This document shows, piece after piece, positions 1-11,205 of a DNA stretch of 64,000 bases. The DNA comes from Thereva unica (Eukaryota > Arthropoda > Insecta > Diptera > Therevidae). Positions within the stretch are counted from its first letter, which is position 1, and every line of letters starts with the position of its first letter. Below the pieces are notes generated by a model. That model worked only from the letters and a program-made list of their open reading frames with translations. It was not told the origin of the DNA and did no database searches. The translations under genes were made by a program, and so were the position numbers. Location of the stretch: NCBI GenBank assembly GCA_949987705.1, contig CATLJY010000920.1, positions 1 through 64,000 on the forward strand. The letters are read 5' to 3'.

Positions 1-54
1 TTTAAATGGAAGGTAAGTGGATATTTTGATGCAGGTTTTATTAGGGATGGGATA

Positions 55-117
55 CAAATGGGCATTCACGGTCCTTAAGACAAGGTACTGGTCTTAAAGA
101 CCGTCAATGCCCATTTG
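55..117. repeat. 63-bp hairpin MITE flanked by TA
   Basis: The two ends are inverted copies beginning CAAATGGGCATT and ending AATGCCCATTTG, with a short spacer, so almost the whole unit folds back. A TA dinucleotide lies on each side, as expected for Tc1/mariner-type insertion. It encodes nothing. Family assignment is inferred only from the TA. Confidence 0.6.
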
Positions 118-119
118 TA

Positions 120-600
120 TTACTGCATTATTTTGTTGAAGTCGTAAGAGTAGAGCAGAGAAAACTTCATTAACGATTTTGTGAATTGCATTATATGGAA
201 TTGTTACCAACGTTTCAATTCGTCAACAAAAAATATACATAAACGTCACCAATATATGGATTGTAACAGGGTCGTAAACTTTATATATTTTTAAATGTTT
301 CTATTTTTAAATAACTGAAGGATTTTTCAATTGTAGTATTCAGAAGACCTTTTAGCGACGCATAGTTATTTCCAATTCAATAATAGAACTTCTTGTAAAC
401 AATAAGAGGTACCCAGTAATAAAATAATTTTAAATCTCAATACGACAACGTAATTCCTCGGTTTAGTATTTATAAAAGAATTGTGTGCTTCTTAACATGT
501 TTATAAGGTTACATGCTCTAGCTCCCATCTTAGTCTTTCATAACAGCTTCCATTTCTAAACGAAGTCACTCAAGTTTTTGTCCATTATATGAAATAAAAA
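120..600. other. AT-rich stretch, no gene recognised
   Basis: No long reading frame, RNA gene or clear repeat is visible here. It is ordinary AT-rich intergenic sequence. Confidence 0.5.
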
Positions 601-609
601 ATACATATC

Positions 610-850
610 AACCTAAAAGATGAGACTAAGTATGTTCTTTTTCTTATTTACTTTTAATCCCTCATGGAACATAGCGCGGAAACAGTTGCCATTCAGCAGA
701 CTTTGTTTTGTGTGACAGCTCTTAGCTCCAACCAGGGTCTTCCAGTTGCTGCTGTCTTAGCTAATAGGGCTCTCCTCTACATTGATCTAGGTCTTCCGGC
801 CCGACGGAATCCTTGCGAATGTTGCCTTACAAGATTAGTCTAGAAGTGTA
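610..850 (-). pseudogene. RTE-like LINE 3'-end fragment
   Basis: The plus-strand stretch from about 658 repeats, with scattered mismatches, the 3' end of the LINE fragment starting near 1431: both share the start CCCTCATG and the gCTCTTAGCTCC block. Read on the minus strand it is the C-terminal end of the same RTE-like reverse transcriptase, too decayed for an open frame. It is a second, older copy of the 1.4-2.2 kb element. Confidence 0.5.
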
Positions 851-969
851 TTTTTTATGTGGAATAAACTAACCTTAGTTTTCATCCTTTACACTAGCAA
901 CCCGAGATGTGGTCATGATGGAATGTCCAGTAGTAAGCATAGTAGGTAGGTGGGTTTGAAGGCAATTTG

Positions 970-1310
970 CTCACCTCAGTTTTTGGTTGCAAGAGTGGCA
1001 GGGGTCTCAATATCACCTGTGCGGGTTTATTGGCGAAATGGCTAACGAATCCCAGGTGTGGGAGGGGTGCAACCACAAAGTAACTGAGAAGAAGGACTTT
1101 ATTAAATATAAAAGGATCACCTCCTTAGTTCCTAATTATCTTAGCAAACCAGAATTGTTGCTCCGCACGATGGTGATCTAAAATTCAAGGTGGACCAGAA
1201 CAGTCAAACTCTTGCTGGCTCACAGCACCAGGGTGGTCCAGTGCAACCTGCAACATAGTAGGGCTCTCTCGGCAGTCGTTTGCAAGGTGCTGCCACTAGT
1301 GATGAGCAAA
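970..1310 (+). pseudogene. Lian/LOA-like LINE ORF1 fragment
   Basis: This is a decayed partial copy of the ORF1 found intact-length at 45.9-46.4 kb. Shared landmarks, in the same order, are the TTTTGG(G/T)TGCAAG block, the KYKRIT peptide, the NQNSQTLL-like region and the GTGCAACCTGCAACA end that overlaps the start of ORF2. The frame is broken by small deletions and only short open pieces remain (987-1181 is the longest). It is the ORF1/ORF2 junction of an old LINE insertion, not a gene. Confidence 0.6.
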
Positions 1311-1384
1311 ACTGGTCTTGCAAATTTAGTAAGACCAAAGCAAAACCAAGACACGACAGGACAAGGACAAAAGGAGAACTGCAA

Positions 1385-2194
1385 CAAGACTGCAATATCT
1401 TCTTCTTTCTTCTTCTTTAAACTCCTTTAATCCCTCATGAGACATAGGGCGGAAACAGTTGCCCTCCAGCGGACTCTGTTTTGCGCGACAGCTCTTAGCT
1501 CCGACCAGGATCTCCCAGTTGTTGCGGCTTCTTCTAGTAGGGTTTTCCTCCACGTTGCTCGACGGGAACCTTCCGGATTCCAGCCAAGGGCCTGTTTGGC
1601 TAGATTTTCGTTTTCGCGTCGCAAGGTGTGGCCAACCCAATTCCATTTCCTTCGCCTGATTTGGTCGTCTATCCTTTCTTGCCCGGCACGGCGCCATAGT
1701 TCTTCGTTTGAAATTCTTTCTTGCCAGCGGATTTTTAGGATACGACGAAGGCATCTGTTGATGAAGACTTTTAGGCGCCCTGTGATGAATTGGGTGACTT
1801 TCCATGTTTCGCAACCGTACAAAATAACTGCCTTAACGTTGGAGTTGAACAGCCGCAATTTGGTGTTAGTTGAGATCACCGTTGTTCTCCATATGCGGGA
1901 CAGGCATGCATATGCGCCTCGTGCTTTATTTATTCTGGAACTTTCGTCTTCTTCTGCCCCACCATTTTCGGTAATAATGCTACCGAGGTAGCAGAATTTG
2001 TTTACCAGCTCCACGTCACGGTTATTCAGCGCTGTCCGTTCAATGGTGTTTGCATTTATCCGCATATCTTTAGTTTTAGTCGGATTTAGCCTTAAGACTG
2101 CAAGATCAAGATAGCAAAACCTTTCGCTCAGTGCGATCTTTAGGTATTTTGTCGCGCCGTGTGAGATCTTGATGCGCCCTTAACTTTTTCAAGA
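1385..2194 (-). pseudogene. RTE-like LINE, C-terminal part of reverse transcriptase
   Basis: The open part (2065 down to 1427, 212 codons) has the hallmark run of RTE-type insect LINEs after the RT palm: a CYLGSII block, RI-KAR, then ILYGCETW and a basic C-terminal region with GRSWSELRAVAQNR. The peptide LNPTKTKDMRI extends the homology upstream to about 2194, where a foldback element now begins, so the 5' part is missing. The 3' end carries a GATTAAAGGAG motif followed by an AAG-rich simple repeat, as RTE elements have. No catalytic RT domain remains, so it is a dead 3' fragment. Confidence 0.7.
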
Positions 2195-2198
2195 CATT

Positions 2199-4048
2199 GG
2201 GTAGAAATTTCTCAAGTGAGCTCATGATTTTCGACGTTGAAAGCAAAATTAAAACCAAGCTGCAAAAAATAATCTACTTGGTAGTCTCAAGTCACGCCAT
2301 GAATATTTTTGGAAAAAATTAATTTGTTTATGAATAATGGTGGATTGAATATTTTGGCATCGATTGATTGTAAAATTATTTTCTCGTAAACGATACGATG
2401 AAAATTATTGAAAATTTGGGAAAATGATGTGAAATAAATACGATTTACTTTAGTGTGCGGAACAACATAATAATTTATTATTGTTACTAATTTTTATCAT
2501 TTTTTTATAAACAAATACTGATTTGGCCCTGTTCTCAATGCAATATTCGAAATTTTTTTCGAGGAGTGTTATCTATGAAGGATCACGATTAAAATACCGT
2601 TTCAAACTTTTTGTGATCGCTCTTCGGGTTGGTAAAAAATACTATTGTTTATAGTCCATTCAAAACGCGAGGGGGGTGTTCCAAAATAACACCGTTAAGA
2701 AAATCGAACCCTAAAGGTTTTTGGGTTCGCTGATCACGAAAATCGAGGTCCCGCGGTCCTAAAATTAGGGCGTCACCCCTAAAAATGCAAAAAACACCCC
2801 TTTTTAGGGGGTTTTCGCGATTACTTCAGTAATAATGAAAACTAATGCGGTGAAATGCACTTTTTTTAATATTTATTTGCGAAGGTGGTTGATTTATACT
2901 AAATTAAGGCGAACTTTATGGTAAGGGGTACTCCTAAAGGGTTGAAACTACCCCTAAATCGGCCAAAAATGGCAAAAATTGTAAACATTTTTTTTTTCAA
3001 GTTTATGCTTCAAATTCGATTGTGGGCGTACTGTCAGGCAAAAATACATTATTTTCAACCCTTAAGGGGTTAAAACTACCCCTACTATAATAAAAACAAC
3101 TTAATATAAAAAAAATTGCAAACATTTTTTTTTTGCTTTTTGTTTGAAATTTGGTTCAAAAGGTATTATCAGCAAATTAATTTTTTCAACTCTTAAGGGG
3201 GTAAAACTACCCCCACATTAAAATTGTAATTGGAACCAATTGAAATTTATTGCTTTGCATTAAAATTTTATATTTGATGAAATATTATTAAAACATTTGG
3301 AAAATTTTTAACCCTCTTGAAGGAGTTAAACCTTAGGGGTACCCCTTACCATAAAGTTCGCCTTAATTTAGTATAAATCAACCACCTTCACAAATAAATA
3401 TTAAAAAAAGTGCATTTCACCGCATTAGTTTTCATTATTACTGAAGTAATCGCGAAAACCCCCTAAAAAGGGGTGTTTTTTGCATTTTAAGGGGTGACGC
3501 CCTAATTGAGTGATCAGCGAACCCAAAAACCTTTAGGGTTCGATTTTCTTAACGGTGTTATTTTGGAACACCCCCCTCGCGTTTTGAATGGACTATAAAC
3601 AATAGTATTTTTTACCAACCCGAAGAGCGATCACAAAAAGTTTGAAACGGTATTTTAATCGTGATCCTTCATAGATAACACTCCTCGAAAAAAATTTCGA
3701 ATATTGCATTGAGAACAGGGCCAAATCAGTATTTGTTTATAAAAAAATGATAAAAATTAGTAACAATAATAAATTATTATGTTGTTCCGCACACTAAAGT
3801 AAATCGTATTTATTTCACATCATTTTCCCAAATTTTCAATAATTTTCATCGTATCGTTTACGAGAAAATAATTTTACAATCAATCGATGCCAAAATATTC
3901 AATCCACCATTATTCATAAACAAATTAATTTTTTCCAAAAATATTCATGGCGTGACTTGAGACTACCAAGTAGATTATTTTTTGCAGCTTGGTTTTAATT
4001 TTGCTTTCAACGTCGAAAATCATGAGCTCACTTGAGAAATTTCTACCC
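2199..4048. repeat. 1.85-kb foldback element, ~730-bp inverted arms
   Basis: Positions 2199-2931 and 3330-4048 are near-perfect inverted copies starting GGGTAGAAATTTCTC. Small indels near the inner ends separate the arms slightly. The flanks carry CATT on both sides (2195-2198 and 4049-4052), a possible 4-bp target duplication. The ~400-bp loop holds about three degenerate tandem units of ~125 bp, each with a C-rich core of the type CTTAAGGGGTTAAAACTACC followed by a poly-T run. No protein is encoded. It is a nonautonomous inverted-repeat DNA transposon of a family I do not recognise. Confidence 0.8.
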
Positions 4049-4190
4049 CATTTCTTTTAGCTAGTATTACACTGGTATCGAAATCCTCCTTTAAACCTGC
4101 TGAATCTAAAGCTGGTTTCCATTTTTTTTCTGGACTATCTAAATTTATAGTCAGTTAGTTTTCAGTTTTAGTCAGAATTATCTAAATAGT

Positions 4191-4360
4191 TCAGTTCAGT
4201 GGCACTACAGCCTCCTTCAGTTTTCTTCTCCAACCTTCTCGCTCATTGGTTAGAGTCCTCCAATTTCTTACGCCCAACAGGCGTGCAGCGTCTGTATCTA
4301 CGGCTTGAAATCATCATTTCCTCGGTCGTCCTGCTGGCCTGTACGGGATTCATAATCGGT
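4191..4360 (-). pseudogene. LINE reverse transcriptase, extreme C-terminus
   Basis: On the minus strand the frame ending at the TGA at 4191-4193 reads as the typical tail of insect endonuclease-reverse-transcriptase LINEs: RPAGRPRK, then AARLLGVRNWRTLTNE, REGWRRKLKEA and a stop. Two adjacent TGA codons sit after RPRK, where such proteins usually have basic/aromatic residues. Only the last ~50 codons are left. Confidence 0.6.
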
Positions 4361-4379
4361 AATTGGGAATTGCCAATTT

Positions 4380-4740
4380 AAAAAAAAAAAAAAAATATTG
4401 ATTAATTGCGTATTTTTTTGGAGAAAAGGTGATTCAAGTTGAAATTTTAGTATCACAAAAAAAAATTGAGGACTAATAACTCTGGAAGTTGGTGGGTTGA
4501 AACCTTGACATTTACAGTTTTAGATAAGTGGGAGTATTCTGCGTATATTCTGCCTTATTCATGAAAATATCTAATAGGGTTACAAAAATACAAGTTAATA
4601 TGTAAACCTCTACTAAAAAAAATTTAAAACGTCCTAGCGGCTAAGCCGTTACGATTCCCCTCCCCCCATACGATTTTTTGTTCGTCTATCCATGATCTTA
4701 TTCCTTTGGATATACATGCCGAGCAAATGGTTACCTAGAC
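4380..4740. other. No gene recognised
   Basis: AT-rich sequence with a poly-A run near 4380 that may be the 3' tail region of an old insertion. Nothing coding is visible. Confidence 0.4.
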
Positions 4741-5400
4741 GGCTGCCAGGACAAAGGCTTCTCTTACTTGGGCTCCATATTCATATGGTCATCATCATGG
4801 TCCATGGCCCTCAAGGCTCATAATTCGGCCGTTACAACATCCACGACTGTTCTGAACTGCTGCAGGCCTCTGTGTGAGACTGCCACTCAGTTTGATAAAA
4901 CTCTGTGTTGGGTTCCTGGACACAGGGGAATTAGAGGAAACTGTAGGGCAGATAAGCTTCCCCACACCCCACTTATCCCAGATGAGATTTCCCTTAGCCA
5001 CCTATAAACTGGCTGTTAGAAATATCAGCTTAGCTCGAGTCGGGCTGAGGTGGACCACAGCAACAGTGTGCCGCAATCTTCACACAATATGGTCAACTTT
5101 GGATGCCGAAATCTCTTGTTCAGTTTAACAAAAAAGAGATAAGCCATGTAGTGAAAGTGCTGACTGGTCATTGCCCCTTTGACTCTCCCGCCGAACGATT
5201 GGGACTCCCGCAACGACTTATGTAGAAGTTATGGTAATGAAGATGAGGAAGATACTGTCTCCCATCTGCTATGTACATGTCCGGCCCTTGTGAGGAAAAA
5301 AGGGACCTTCCTGGGATCATAGTTCCTTGGTGGTCTGAGTGGTGTTCCTGACCGCTGTCGCTTTATTAGAAGCTCCAAATGGCTGGAAATGGCCTGGATT
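4740..5400 (+). pseudogene. LINE RNase H and zinc-knuckle tail, decayed
   Basis: Open pieces carry the RNase H signature LCWVPGHRGIRGN followed by CRADKL (the GNE-AD motif with E changed to C/R), then LTGHCP and a Cys-His tail, EDEEDTVSHLLCTCPALVRK. This order (RNase H, then CCHC-like tail) is that of I/Jockey/LOA-group LINEs. Frameshifts and stops break it into at least three frames. It is a relic of a different copy from the LINE at 45-49.6 kb. Confidence 0.65.
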
Positions 5401-5459
5401 GCGTCAGAACACTAGAATAGAATCACAATGGGCCCAATGGTGTGCTTAAGTGCGCTAAC

Positions 5460-5996
5460 CTAGGAATTTTTTGGTACAGATAAAATTGTATCGAAAAAGA
5501 ACAATCTATGAACTAGTAAGTAAGTAAAGTAAGAACAATCTTTTCTTGAACTGTAATATTTTTACTCACTCGTCAATTTTTTTAACTTCAAAATATTAAG
5601 GAGGAATTAAATTGACAATCAAAGCCAAAAGCTAGTCCTTATTTTTAGGAAGCTCATGTTTTGATATTCTACATACCCTGACAAATACATACTTTGATCA
5701 TTAAAGATATTTCATCGCAATATTCATCATCGTTTGATCAGCCTAAGTATGAGCCTAAGAAAGAGCAATTGGAGCTATTTCCCCTGAGATAGAGTATGGT
5801 TTTGCACCTTATCTAGCAACCACAAGCCATTTTATGGATCCCTGTCCAAATAAACGAATTATATTTAGAATGGGGTTGTCAGTGTCATCCTCGTTTGGTA
5901 TAACCATCTCTAAATAATCCATCTATATAACACAAGAATCGTACAAGTTGAAAGAAACATGTATCATACTGAACATGAATTATTTATTTGTTAGCG
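5460..5996. other. 3' flank of the first IR gene, nothing recognised
   Basis: AT-rich intergenic DNA between the LINE relic and the IR stop codon. I see no further gene or structured repeat. Confidence 0.5.
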
Positions 5997-7796
5997 CTAA
6001 TATAAACGAACCGATGAAGATTTAACAATATTTCTCACTTCAACAAAATTAATTCGGTGTAAATAAAATTCCAATAAAAAAACAAAAGAACCAATAAATA
6101 CTCCAACTCCATATCCAAACCAAACAACTGCAAAGTGCGTCATTGATAAGATATGAACGTGTTCCTCGTTATCTCGGAATATCTTCGCAAATCCTGCTTC
6201 AACTGCTTCACGAAAAATCGAATCTTCCCATCTATTGTAAAGTCCGGTTTCCACTATCAAGCTAGTGATGCGGTCGAATTCTTCTAAAAATGGCGAATTA
6301 TACTGCATTGGGAACACTTCAGCAGTCACTTCAAAACAAATATTCGCTAACCGGAATAGCGGTCGTTGTAAAGTAATCTGTTGTTGTAAAACAAAGTTGC
6401 AGCGTTCTTGAAGTGCTGGATATAGGTACATGATGTTGAGCCTATCGATGTGTTTAGAGAAGGTATCTTCATCAACGCCTTTTAGTAAGTCTGTAAAATC
6501 TTTGGGCAGATCATTTTTTTGCTTTATTATTGGAATCAGAACTTTTTTAATCATTAATTTTCGTCCAAACTTGGTCACGTCTTCGACAGTATTTATTTGT
6601 GGTTCGTAAAGTATATCGATTAAGAACGACGCCAATAGAGCATCGTAGAAAATTTTTATTATGAAACCGAGGAATATGACCTGCCAGAATATGAAAGCTG
6701 TTGCTTTGGTAAATTGAGATTTTGGTATGGATGTGTATAGAAATCCTCGTAAAACATTGATCAGTATTTCGGAAAAATCCTTCTTAATACCGAGGATTGA
6801 GGCTGTGCAGAATAAGGCGAGAGATATTGTTAATATGGCTATCGATGCAGCTATCCAATCAGCTAGTGGAAGGGGTCGAACAATGTATAAATATAAAGGT
6901 ATTTCCGAACTCACAGGGACTAGTAGATTGAAGTACGTAAACGATATTGGAGTACTAATGCTTAGTTTGGTACGATTGATAATTGTAATAGGATAACGAT
7001 GCGCTGAAATATCGATTTTCTTTGTTTCTAGTAAGCGATTCACCATGAGTATATCGAGGGTTTTTGAAGCATTTGGTTGATTGTACACTTCAATTGTTGC
7101 ATTTAGCTTTTCTATAACTGTTCTGAATATTGATCCTGCAAGACCAGTTATAACTTGTTTGCCGTTTCGGTTGATGTATTTGAAAACTCGTGGCAAATCC
7201 TGTTGAACGACAGTCTTTAAACGATATCCTTTCAAGTTTCTCATTTTATTCGGATACAAATCTTCAATGCAGCTTGAAGTAACATTTTTTATCGTGATAC
7301 TTGGAAATGGGTCATAAGTAAATATTTCAGTTCGGCTTTTTGAATTATTATCAATTACTAATATTACATTAACCATGTTAAGCCTCCAACAATCGTTGAA
7401 GAATTTTGTAATACTTTTCATGTCGATTTTGTGTTTTGTCCAAACAATTACAAGTTTTGTGTTGTGAATCCCTCCAAGGACCTCTGCAGCTACTTTCAAA
7501 GGATAATTATCCTCATTATTTATGAACACAAACGAAAGTATTTCTTTAGAAATATTGAAACGAATTTCATACCCTAAGGATTTCGAAGAAGACACAATCG
7601 GAATTTTTATTTCTGTTTGTAATTTTAAGGAGAAATTACTCTCCACTATTTGAGCCGCGTACAAGTCACTTGTAAATAAAGCCACAGTTTCAAACTTATA
7701 ACGCGAATGAAGGTTTCCTGCCAATTGGAGTAATTCCGTGAAATTAATTGTAAACGTTTCATGAAAAAGTAATAAGACACAAAAAATTAACCTCAT
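5997..7796 (-). CDS. Divergent ionotropic receptor (IR), intact, 599 aa
   Basis: Single-exon gene for a ligand-gated ion channel of the insect chemosensory IR family, which acts in sensory neuron membranes. It opens with ATG and a hydrophobic signal peptide (residues 1-17). A short N-terminal region leads to the ligand-binding half S1 (about 181-300, starting YPNKMRNLKGYRLK), a first membrane segment at ~313-334, a pore/second segment at ~365-393 ending in LLASFL, S2 with the family motif NSPFLEEFD near 495-505, and a last membrane segment at ~555-577. Length fits divergent IRs. Canonical glutamate-binding residues are not evident, as is usual for divergent IRs. It is the most distant of the four paralogues here. 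Ligand and orthologue cannot be told from sequence alone. Confidence 0.9.
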   Translation of the reverse strand: MRLIFCVLLLFHETFTINFTELLQLAGNLHSRYKFETVALFTSDLYAAQIVESNFSLKLQTEIKIPIVSSSKSLGYEIRFNISKEILSFVFINNEDNYPLKVAAEVLGGIHNTKLVIVWTKHKIDMKSITKFFNDCWRLNMVNVILVIDNNSKSRTEIFTYDPFPSITIKNVTSSCIEDLYPNKMRNLKGYRLKTVVQQDLPRVFKYINRNGKQVITGLAGSIFRTVIEKLNATIEVYNQPNASKTLDILMVNRLLETKKIDISAHRYPITIINRTKLSISTPISFTYFNLLVPVSSEIPLYLYIVRPLPLADWIAASIAILTISLALFCTASILGIKKDFSEILINVLRGFLYTSIPKSQFTKATAFIFWQVIFLGFIIKIFYDALLASFLIDILYEPQINTVEDVTKFGRKLMIKKVLIPIIKQKNDLPKDFTDLLKGVDEDTFSKHIDRLNIMYLYPALQERCNFVLQQQITLQRPLFRLANICFEVTAEVFPMQYNSPFLEEFDRITSLIVETGLYNRWEDSIFREAVEAGFAKIFRDNEEHVHILSMTHFAVVWFGYGVGVFIGSFVFLLEFYLHRINFVEVRNIVKSSSVRLY

Positions 7797-8250
7797 TATG
7801 ACGCCTGAATGTTATCCATTTCTCCAAACTTCGTATTATATTTATTTTTATCAAAATCTTTTCTTTCATTTACATCGAATAACTTAACGAAAAAAATTTA
7901 TTGCAATTAAACAGAAGGGAAATGGTAAAGTTTTATTAATTACTTTTACCTGTGGTCATGACATTTACATTTATAAAAGCCCAGAAATACTTATGCCAAT
8001 AACCTGGGTCTCATTGTCGTTATAAAATATGCATTGGAGTAGGAGGACACATGAGTATGATGTAATTAATGATATCCGAAAAATCGCTTGATGGGAGCCA
8101 TTAATGTTTGGTGTTGAAATCTTTTTGAAAGATTTCTTTTAGAAAACAAAATTGTTTATCAATCATTATCAAAAACATTTTTCTTTTTATAGTTTTGGTT
8201 ACAATAATAAAAATAAATATTTTAAAAAACCTAAAAAATACGTTTTTATC
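7797..8250. other. Upstream region of the first IR gene
   Basis: AT-rich sequence that should contain the minus-strand IR promoter. I cannot point to a convincing TATA or initiator element. No other gene is visible. Confidence 0.4.
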
Positions 8251-8253
8251 TTA

Positions 8254-8568
8254 AAATAGTAGCAAAATAAAAATAAATAGTTTAAAAAATAGCCTTTTAT
8301 TCAAAAAAAAAAAGCAAAAAGTAAAAAATAATTTTGAATGTAAAGTTTTTATAGCCACTTACCTAAATGTAGAAAAGCGTGGGGCGCTAACGAAAAGTTC
8401 CAGTATTATTAAATAAGAATACAGGTAAAGGCGCTCCACGCTTTTTTAAATTTAAGCAAGTGGGTACAGCAATAAAAACTTTACATTCAAAATTATTTTT
8501 TACTTTTTGCTTTTTTTTTTAATAAAAGGCTATTTTTTAAACTATTTATTTTTATTTTGCTACTTTTT
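8254..8568. repeat. Inverted-repeat MITE, ~315 bp
   Basis: Arms of about 110 bp (starting near TAGTAGCAAAATAAAAATAA) are inverted copies, separated by a loop containing GAAAAGCGTGGGGCGCTAAC and its partial complement GGCGCTCCACGCTTTTTT. The loop motif GGGCGCTA-CGAAAAGTTCC recurs near 26.87 kb, so this is a family. The exact ends and the target duplication are unclear in the AT-rich flanks. Confidence 0.65.
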
Positions 8569-8709
8569 AGTCTATTATATCTCTTCCGCCATTTTGTGGT
8601 AGTGGCCATATTAGATTTAAAAGTACGTCACACAGCTTAGTATTCTACATCACCCTGGGTAGAGTTAGAATTATGCACACAGGCGTGAGTTCAATAGTTG
8701 AGTATTTGA

Positions 8710-9713
8710 ATTTGGTTGACAGCAGCTATATGTCCATGACATGCATAACCAAATCGATTTTTTAATCAATTCTGGTGCGGACATATTACTCATTCCAGCA
8801 CACACTTTTAGGGTACAAACTACATGCCCTAATTTACTTCTGCAAGTCGCTAATGGATCCACGATCCAAACTTTTGGCGTGAAGTTTCTGGAACCGATCC
8901 TAGGCCTTCGCCGTTGGCTCTTCCACTACTTCATAATAGCCAACACAAATAAAGCTATACTTGGTGCCGACTTTCTCACAAAATTCGAACTCATACTCGA
9001 TTTTAAAAATCGAGTATTAGTTGACTCACAGACCTGTCTTCGGACTGACTTCTGTGCAACTGGTGAATATAGGATCGAGAGCTTTGAATGTCAACATCTT
9101 GGCAAATATAAAGAATTGTTAACGAAGTACGCTTTTTTAACACAACCTCCTAATTTTAACCTACCAGTTAAACACAATGTGCAACATCACATTGCTACTA
9201 ATGGGCAATTACCTTTCGTTACCGCTCGTAGACTTCATCCTGAGTAGCTCAAGGTAGCGAAATTGGAGTTTGAACATATGGTTCAACTAGGGATTTGTAT
9301 ACCGTCGTCTTCTCCCGCAGCATCTCCACTCCATCTGGCCCCTAAACGAGATACAAATGATTGGAGGCCATTCGGCGATTATCGTCGCCTTAATGCAGTC
9401 ACAGAGCCGGATAGATAACCTATCCCTCACATTCACCATTTTTCTGTGAACGTTCACGGATGCACGATTTTTTCGCAGGTGGATTTGGTGCGTGCGTAGC
9501 ACAACATACCCATTGCACAAGAAGACATGTGCATAAGACTGCCTCTATAACACCCTTTGGTCTGTTTCACTTTACTTGCATGCCATTTGGGTTAAGAAAT
9601 GCACCCCAGTCACTTCAAATGAATGAAGTCACAAGAGAATTAGACTTTATTTATGTCTATCTAGACGGCTAGTAGATTCGAGGATGAGCATCTTACTCGC
9701 CTTGGGTTAACCA
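8710..9713 (+). pseudogene. Ty3/Gypsy protease and reverse transcriptase, 5' half of relic
   Basis: The frame begins with an aspartic-protease motif, INSGADILLIP, in which the catalytic Asp is replaced by Asn, and the ILGADF flap region follows. RT follows with LAPKRDTNDWRPFGDYRRLN and TPFGLFHFTCMPFGLRNA. Breaks include stops at 9245 and near 9415, frameshifts in the TPFGLF region, and a YLDG in place of the catalytic YLDD followed at once by a stop. A PIF/Harbinger element then splits the relic, which resumes at 10910. Clearly inactive. Confidence 0.8.
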
Positions 9714-9716
9714 TAA

Positions 9717-10906
9717 GGCTGGTCGTCCACTATAAGCGTATTCGAGCGGCTAAGCGCTTCGGCTATATGAGCGGCTACAGGCGGCTACAAGCGGCTTTGA
9801 GATACGCGGCTACACGCTACAAGGGTCGTCCACTGCAAGCTTTTCATGCTGCTCAGTTTGAAGTGAACTTTGAAGTAATAATTGTGTATTGTGATGGAAG
9901 AACTAGATAAATATTTTTTAGAAAATTCTACGTGGGTTAGGCGTAGAATGAATAAAAAAAGACGAGCACATTGGGTTAGCCCTATTTTGGAAAAGAGGAT
10001 GTGCCTGGGGGAGTTCCATCATCTACACGACGAACTAGAGGAAAATCCCCTTAAATTCTTCGATTATTACCGGATGAACCCCAACACATTCCAGTATATT
10101 TTGGATGCCATAGCGCCAATTATCAGGAGGGATTCTAACTTTAGACAGACTATTCCTCCTGCGGAACGTCTCAGTGTGACATTTCTTTTTTGAAGTAAAG
10201 TTTCTTTTAAATATATTCCTATTAACTGAACTAGCTGCAACATTCATATCTCAGAAGATGTTTAGTAGTGGTGGGCAAAATGGCTCTTTTCAGTTCCGTT
10301 CACTAAAAAAAACCATTCAAAATATCCGTTCATTCGGTTCATTTGGTTCATTGGCCTAAAATATGGTGAAAACGTCAAAACATGGAGTACCCTTAAATGC
10401 AACTACAAATAAACACCCGCATTTCATTAAAATACTAAACACAATTTTTGCTACTAATAAGAATCAATGAATTTCCTATAATAAGATCAAACTTCCAGTT
10501 CGATCTAATTGACTTACATTAAGATATCTTATATTGTATTCAAATAAATTTAAAACAATCCTAATATAATATAAATTAAAATTTAAAACAATCCTAAAAT
10601 AATATATTGAAATTTTCATGATATGTGTTATTAGAACTCTCCCTAAATCTTAAATGTCCTTCAACTCTAGTCTGCTTTGGAGAAAATTATTTCCTGATTC
10701 GAGCGGCTACGCGCGACCAATCCAAAATAATTTGGATTCGCGCGGCACGCTCGTATACGCCTATAGCCGCCCGCTCGAAGCCGCTTGCAGTGGACGATGT
10801 TTGTATGAACTTCTTTATGTTGGATCTGTCGCGCATAGCCGCGCGTAGCCGCTCATGTAGCCGAAGCGCGTAGCCGCTCGAATACGCTTCCAGTGGACGA
10901 CCAGCC
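9717..10906. mobile_element. PIF/Harbinger element, internally deleted
   Basis: Ends are inverted repeats starting GGCTGGTCGTCCACT, with GCGGCTA subrepeats continuing some 60-150 bp inward. A TAA trinucleotide flanks both ends (9714-9716 and 10907-10909), the 3-bp target duplication typical of PIF/Harbinger. Inside is only the N-terminal third of a Harbinger transposase (9894-10193), so the copy is nonautonomous. It sits in a decayed Gypsy relic that continues on both sides, which proves the insertion. Confidence 0.85.
9894..10193 (+). pseudogene. Harbinger transposase N-terminal fragment, 99 codons
   Basis: Starts at ATG (MEELDKYF). It contains the pre-nuclease region seen in HARBI1/ALP1-like transposases: RRAHWVSPIL, a GEFHHLHDEL block, FFDYYRMNPNTFQYIL, and IPPAERLSVTF. 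The DDE nuclease domain that should follow is absent; the frame ends at a TGA right after VTFLF. It lies inside the TAA-flanked element and is a deletion product, not a host gene. Confidence 0.75.
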
Positions 10907-10909
10907 TAA

Positions 10910-11205
10910 AGTTGTCGTTTTTGGGGTCTGAGAGATCAAGTTTTTGGCACAAAGTATCGGCAAGGATGAAATCCATCTATTACCGGAACGTATTCCAGCA
11001 ATTAATGACCTCACAACTTCAACAACAGTTAAACAAATTGAAAAATTTCTAGGAATGGTGAACTTTTATCACCGATTTATTCCGAAACTAGCTAAAATGT
11101 TAGTGCCAATAAATGAACAATTGAGGAAACTCCTCAATTGTCGATCAACAACAAAAAATAAGGAACAACTTCCTTGGCCCGCACAATGTGACCAATAGTA
11201 CAGTA
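10910..11205 (+). pseudogene. Ty3/Gypsy reverse transcriptase, 3' continuation
   Basis: Directly beyond the Harbinger insertion the Gypsy RT thumb region resumes: RIPAINDLTTSTTVKQIEKF, then LGMVNFYHRFIPKLAK, a hallmark of Gypsy pol. The homology fades after about 11.2 kb with a stop at 11196. RNase H and integrase are missing. Together with 8710-9713 it is one interrupted relic. Confidence 0.75.
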
